From Rhexocercosporidium sp. MPI-PUGE-AT-0058 (Eukaryota > Ascomycota > Leotiomycetes > Helotiales), in the NCBI GenBank assembly GCA_020746875.1, contig JAGTJL010000012.1, positions 1,550,001-1,614,000 on the forward strand: a stretch of DNA of 64,000 nt, in the 5' to 3' direction. The position numbers and the translations under genes are program-made. The notes below the pieces were generated by a model. That model saw nothing but the letters and a program-made list of their open reading frames with translations. It ran no database searches and was not told the origin of the DNA. Every line of letters starts with the position of its first letter. The stretch's first letter is position 1. Shown here piece by piece: positions 58,363 to 64,000 of this stretch.

Positions 58363-61300
58363 ATGAGGTTCTCGTGGCTCTTGGCGGCTCTCGAAGCCTC
58401 GCGACTTGTGAGCAATGTGAGAGCAGTCGCGCCAACCGACTCGCTCATGGATGCAGGTCAGTCACTGTCAATGCCTGATCACAACGAAGATGTTGACAAA
58501 ATATAGATCCTGCTCAATCGGGATATCTTCCAAACCACAATATGGACCCCAGTATCATCTCCAGTGGGGCTTTCGGGAGAATCTGGACATACACCACACC
58601 TGCTGGAGCATCAGAGCAATTTTATGCCAAGCCTCTTGTTTTCACACCATCATCTACTGGACGTCAGATTGTTCTCTCCTTCTCAGAGCAGAACAAGATA
58701 TACGCTCTGGACGCTGTAAATGGCACGCTGCTTGCGACTCGCGACTTGGGATTAGAAGGAGAAGGACCATTTGCGGTATCCGATCTCGGACAATGTAACG
58801 ACATCAGTGGAACCATTGGTGTCACGGGCACTCCTGTCATCGATCCAGCTACCGACACAGTCTACTTTTGGGCCAAGAGTTACCTCAGTACCGCCAAAGG
58901 GTTCCAGAACGGTGCTTACCGATTCCATGCCATTGATGCTGTTACTCTTCAGGAAAAAGCGGGGTTCCCCAAGAGCATTCAGGGAACACCAGGTGAGATG
59001 AGGCTCTGAGTGAGTTACCAACAGTGCTGACCTGTATAGCTGACAACGACGTATCTCGAATATTCATCGGTGGAACCGTATTGCAAAGGCCTGCCCTAAA
59101 CATTGTGAATGGCATTGTATTCGCTGGCTTTGGTGGACACTGTGATCAGTATGGCTAACTTCAACGTTTCGTCAGAACTTGCTGACATTCTCCCAGGTAC
59201 AACTTCACTGGATGGGTCGTTGGCATGCAGACAAACACTGGGAAACTGATGACTGCTTTTACAACCGTCGGCGGACCGGGAGCTCCTGCTCCTGCTACGT
59301 CCCAAGACGTGACCTATAATAACGGTGGTGGTGGCGCTGCAATCTGGATGGGAGGATCTGCAATTGCTTCGGATCAAGCTGGTCGAATTTTCTTCGCGAC
59401 AGGAAACGGTCAGAAAGGAGGTCAAAACCAAGGACAACCAGCCTCTGGACGACTAAAGTTGAACACGATGAATGAAGCAGTTGTGAACATGGCAGTCAAT
59501 CCTACAACAGGGGTTGTAACACAATCGGACTACTTCGAGCCCTACACATATTCTGCCCTCGACAACGCCGATCGAGATCTTGGATCTGGTGGCATCGCCC
59601 TTCTTGACCCGAACACATTCAACGGAAATGGTGTCTCGAGGATTGCAGTAACTGTCGGGAAGAATGGTGTGTGTTACGTGCTCAACGCAGACAATCTGGG
59701 AGGTTACAAACTTGGGACAGGTGGGACTGATGCTATTCTTCAAACAATCACCATGCCAGGTAGCGGTCCCGTTTTCGGAAATGCTGGATCTTACCCACTG
59801 GAAGGTGGATACATGTATATCACTCCAGTTGGAAACCCAACCCTTGTGTACAGCTACGGCAAAACATCCAACGGCGTTCCTGCATTTACTTTGGTCGCTC
59901 AGTCGGCGGACATATCTGCCGGTCGTGTCGGTACAGGGTCGGCAACAATCACCACCTACAAAGGGCAACCAGGAACTGCCATCTTGTGGGTAGTAGATCC
60001 TGATGCGGGACTTCGAGCTTACAACGCTGTTCCTTCCAATGGCCAGCTGACAAAGCTAACACTGCCACCTACGCCTTCAGTTTCCAAGTTCCAACGGCCT
60101 GCATTTGGAGATGGTCGGTACTATATGTCAACGTCTAATGGAAAGATCTTGGTGAGTCAAATTGTCGCTACGCATTTGTCCTGCTAACATTTTCTCAGGC
60201 TTATGGGTCTCCCGTTGCTTTGCCAATGACCTGTAACTCTCCTCTCGACTTTGGACAGGTCCCGATTGGCAATACCAAGACAATGAATGTGACGTGCCAA
60301 ACCAACATCGCAATTACGTCTTTGAACGGATTTGTGACCAACAAGGCTGTCTTCCAGGTCTCAAATTCCAGTCTTCCTACTGGACCTCTTGTCGCTGGAG
60401 CTACCTTCACATTCCCTGGTGAGTTGTACCCTAAATACTCCTAGTTCCCTTCCCCACAGTCATCGCATGCAATTACAGATACTAATCCATGCGTACAGTA
60501 ACTTTCAACCTGACTGCACTCATTCTAACTGGTAGCACAAGCTCTCCATCCGTAACACCTGGAGTTCAGACATCTTCTGTTTGGATCTCATCCACCAATG
60601 GGAAAGTCGGATACGCTCCCCAACAACCCATCAGTCTCACTGGTACTGCAATCAGCGCTGCACCTTTCATCACAGTAAACCCTCTTCAGGTTGATTTTGC
60701 CGGTGTTGTCGTTGGTTCTGCGGCTGCTGAGACCGGGAGCGATGCCACTTTCATCATCAGTAACGTGGGTTTGAGTAACATGACGATTCTTGGCATGGCA
60801 TGGACCAGTGATGCAGTCAATTCAGATTCTGCTGTATTTCACAACCTGACCACGGTCAACGGCAAGACATTCCTCGATGGCCCCGGATACTTTACTTCCA
60901 CTACCATGCCGTCGATTGGGCAAGTAATTCCTGCTGGAGGCACAATGACTGTCAACGCAAACTTTAATACTAATGTAAGAGATCTAGCCTATATCTTTTA
61001 CTCCCTTCACTAACACTTTGATAGGTCACGGGTACCTACTCCTCAATCGTCAAGTTCTATACCAACGGCAATACTGCATACACCTTATTCACTGGATCCG
61101 CGGCCACAAATCCAGTAGCTCTGCTTGAATACTCTACGAATGAAGGTGGATGGAACACGATCGCTCATTGCACCAATCTCGTGACTGGCTGCGTCCCCCA
61201 GATCAACTTCGCTCCGTCTGGAGGATTGACCACACAAACCATTCAGTTGCGATTGACCAATCAAGGTGGATCAGTCTTGACTGTTACAAAGTCTAAACCT

Positions 61301-64000
61301 TTGGAAGGCACTGAACTTGGTGCAACCAATCCATCTACGGATTTCTTCGAAGGTCAGACCATCATGCCTGGAAAGTCTGCTCTTGCATCTGTCCTCTTCT
61401 CGCCAAATGCAGCAATCTTGAACGGAGATGACATTGTCTACAGTGGAGCTTGGACTCTGAATACTGATGATCAGACATTTGGAGTTCATGTCATAACCTT
61501 CAATGGTATTGTGACTTCCAAGAAGACCGGGCCACTGACATCCACCGGACAGTCCCTGTACAAATATCTCGGGTGTTACCAAGACTACATCAACAACGTT
61601 CGTCTAGAACCAAAACAGATTAACAATGTCAGCTTGACGAATGGCTGGTGTCAATCTCAAGCTCTAACAGCTGGTGTTGTTTTTGCGGGTACCGAGTACA
61701 TGACGGAATGCTGGATCGGAAATGTTATCCCAAGCCCAACTCTCAAAGGTCTGGACAGCCAGTGTGGATACAACTGCGGTGGAGATTCCACCCAAGTTTG
61801 TGGGGGTGTGAACGGCTTTATTTCGATTTATTACGATTCTTCGAGGTATTTCCCTCAAAATGGCACCATTCTCGGTACTTCTGGACTCGGCCCTCAGAGA
61901 CCGAAGACAATCGGCGCGTACAATTATGCCGGCTGCTACTCAGACTCTCAAGCCGCAAGAAGCTTGATTGGCAAGCAGACTGCGAGCGCTACCGTCTCTT
62001 TGGATACATGTGCTACGTTTTGCTCAGGATACAGCTTTTTCGGGGTCGAATATGCAAACGAATGTTATTGTTCGAATACTCTTGCATCCACAAGTGCCCT
62101 CAAGCCAGACGCAGATTGTAGCATGAACTGTGCTGGTAATAGCACTCAATTCTGCGGTGAGTCCCTCGAAGCAAAAGTCTCTTCGAGTTTTACTGATATC
62201 TTTGATAGGTGCCGGAAGTCGTCTGTCTTTGTACATAAAGAACTCTACTTCCATTCCAAGCTCATCGCCATCGAGTTCGACATCGAAGCCGTCATCCACC
62301 TCAAGCACAGTCGGACCAAGCGTAACTCCAGCTGCTGGTGCATACACATCACTGGGCTGCTACACTGACAACGATGTAGCGCAAAGATCACTGGTTGGGG
62401 CCGCGTTCCCTGATGCTGGCCAGACGATTGAGCTTTGTGCTGCAAACTGTAAGACGTTCGCGTACTTTGGACTGGAATATGGAGCTGAATGCTACGTGAG
62501 TGGTCCTGTACGATTTGTTGTTGCTCTTACTGACTGCTTCTAGTGCGGACCTGCAATTGTTGACTCCAGTGTTCCTGCGATCGATGGGAGGTGCTCCATG
62601 CCGTGTGGCGGCAATGCTGACCAGATCTGTGGTGGGAGCTATGGTATGAACATCTACAAATACAACCCTGCCAGCTCCAGCACAAGCTCAGTGATCTCAA
62701 CAACCACATCAAACCCACCTTCGTCGTCGGCGAGCAAAACAACCACCTCAACGAGCTCGGCAACTACATCAGCAAATCCGATCCCCCCAACCATCAACGA
62801 GTAAGTATTTAGACTCGGCCCCCCTCCTCCCACCTGGCTCCATGAATATGGGACGAAGGTCATGTCCCTGCTCAAAATTTTCACGATCTCCATTGTTTGA
62901 TTACTTTTGCTAATTGTCGTGCTACGTAGGTTCACGTATCAACATTGTCGAAGCGACAACACAACAATTCGCACTTTGGTAGGCAAGTATATCGCAAAAC
63001 CTGACATGACTCTTGAGAGATGTGCTGGAAATTGTACCGGCTATGCGTACTTTGGAGTGGAATAGTAAGTCGACCTTCGAAATCTTCACAAGCTAAATAT
63101 TGTGTGAGCCTCTTATCCGTGCAATATTGACTACTTAATAGTGCCTCGGAATGTTACTGCTCCAACAAGTTGAGTGTTGGTAGCTACATTGCAACAGACG
63201 GCAGGTGCAAGATGCCATGTGTTGGAAACAAGTTGGAGATCTGCGGTGGCTCAGGTGGCCTGACCCTTTACTCAAACGTGACAACTCCTGGAAGCTCTTC
63301 ATCAAGTAGCTCGTCCGTACTGCCTTCTACAAGCACTGCTTCATCAACGTCGTCCGTTACCTCAACGACCTCAAGTTCTTCAAGCCTTGTAACCTCGCAA
63401 ACCTCTAGCACGTCAAGTTCTCAGACATCGTCGTCTCTCACTTCTACTTCGGCTCGACCAACTGCAACTGGCCCCACTCCAGCGTATATCAACGACTTCA
63501 ACTACCTATACTGTGCAACAGACGCAAACGATGATCGAACACTTGTTGGCAAGTACTTGGCCTCTGGAAGCATGACTTTGGACATGTGTGCCACTACGTG
63601 CTCAGAGTTCCGATATTTCGGCGTGGAATATGGTTAGTTATCTCCAAATAAGCTGAAGATACTTGCTAATTTGCTCCAGGTTTTGAATGTTTCTGCGGCG
63701 ACACACTTTCCGCAATCAGCTCCAAGGCGACAGACGGTAGATGTAGCTATGCTTGTCCAGGAGATGCCACGGAGACCTGTGGTGGCTTGAGTGGCTTAAC
63801 TCTATACACCAAGGACGCAGTTGTTGTCTCGAGCAGTTCATCTGTGGCATCGTCAACCACAACCTCAAGCAGCTCGAGCTCTTCGAGTAGTTTGGTAACA
63901 TCTAGCTCCACTAGCACTGCTGGGACCTCAACAAGTAGCGATCTATCTAGTTCGTCTAGCTCATCCAGCTTGTCGTCAACAACTTCGGGATCGAGCACAA
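58363..64000 (+). CDS. Giant secreted protein: propeller-like region, Ig-like repeats, five or more WSC domains (partial)
   Basis: Twelve exons so far: 58363..58456, 58507..58992, 59040..59148, 59197..60151, 60199..60418, 60499..60974, 61025..62156, 62209..62495, 62544..62800, 62930..63064, 63142..63632 and 63680 onward past the window; at least 1654 aa. A signal peptide is followed by ~550 residues with PQQ-propeller-like blades (ALDAVNGTLLATRDL, FHAIDAVTLQEKAG, GGIALLDPNTFNGNG). Next come about 400 residues of ASH/SPD2-like beta-sandwich repeats (LDFGQVPIGNTKTM, VDFAGVVVGSAAAE). WSC domains then begin near residues 958, 1078, 1201, 1339 and 1503, each with the six-cysteine pattern (for example YLGCYQD, YFGVEYG, ECYC, CGG). 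Ser/Thr-rich linkers separate them. WSC modules bind carbohydrate, so this is probably a wall- or polymer-binding secreted or surface protein. The C-terminus, and hence any anchor, lies outside the window. Confidence 0.9.

Overview
The window is nuclear DNA of a filamentous ascomycete (Pezizomycotina; a leotiomycete-like fungus is a guess from gene content, not proven). The reasons are short GT..AG introns of about 50-75 bases in most genes, TATA boxes just upstream of secreted-protein genes, and typically fungal families: a fungal phytochrome, a PDR-type ABC transporter, a CPC1/GCN4-type bZIP factor, a Zn2Cys6 factor, a GH125 mannosidase and a WSC-domain protein. I saw no rRNA, tRNA, CRISPR array, transposase or organellar sequence. 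All gene models were spliced by eye; reading phase closes across every exon junction given.

Layout. 0-5 kb: a secreted GH27 alpha-galactosidase (-) and a spherulin-4-like protein (+) share a 1.2-kb divergent promoter. 5-10 kb: a full-size PDR/ABCG transporter (+). 11-15 kb: a complete fungal phytochrome hybrid histidine kinase (+, 8 exons including a 15-base microexon). 16-18 kb: a GH125 exo-alpha-mannosidase (+). 18-23 kb: an accessory-looking stretch with two paralogous small secreted proteins on the minus strand (one intact, one carrying two apparent 1-base frameshifts) and a protein-kinase-like gene broken by a stop and a frameshift in its catalytic loop. 25-28.5 kb: a transcription factor joining two C2H2-type fingers to a Zn2Cys6 cluster, then an unknown protein. 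29-32.5 kb: a UvrD/Srs2-type helicase. 36-37 kb: a GPI-anchor-like SGNH esterase. 39-40 kb: an unknown single-exon protein. 42-43.6 kb: the cross-pathway control bZIP factor with two upstream ORFs and a long AUG-less in-frame extension. 46-49 kb: a membrane GT2 polysaccharide-synthase-like protein. 51.7-53 kb: a membrane-anchored GH16 glucanase-like protein. 54-55.6 kb: a secreted protein with a Kex2-type propeptide. 58-64 kb: a very large secreted protein (propeller-like region, Ig-like repeats, at least five WSC domains) that runs off the right end.

Taken together, much of the window concerns the cell surface and the outside of the cell (GH27, GH125, GH16, GT2, SGNH esterase, WSC protein, small secreted proteins), alongside regulators of light (phytochrome), amino-acid starvation (CPC1) and genome stability (Srs2-like helicase). 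No biosynthetic cluster is evident. The points most worth a second look are the CPC1 leader, the unnamed secreted family with three CNH motifs and its decaying paralog, and the multi-domain WSC protein.
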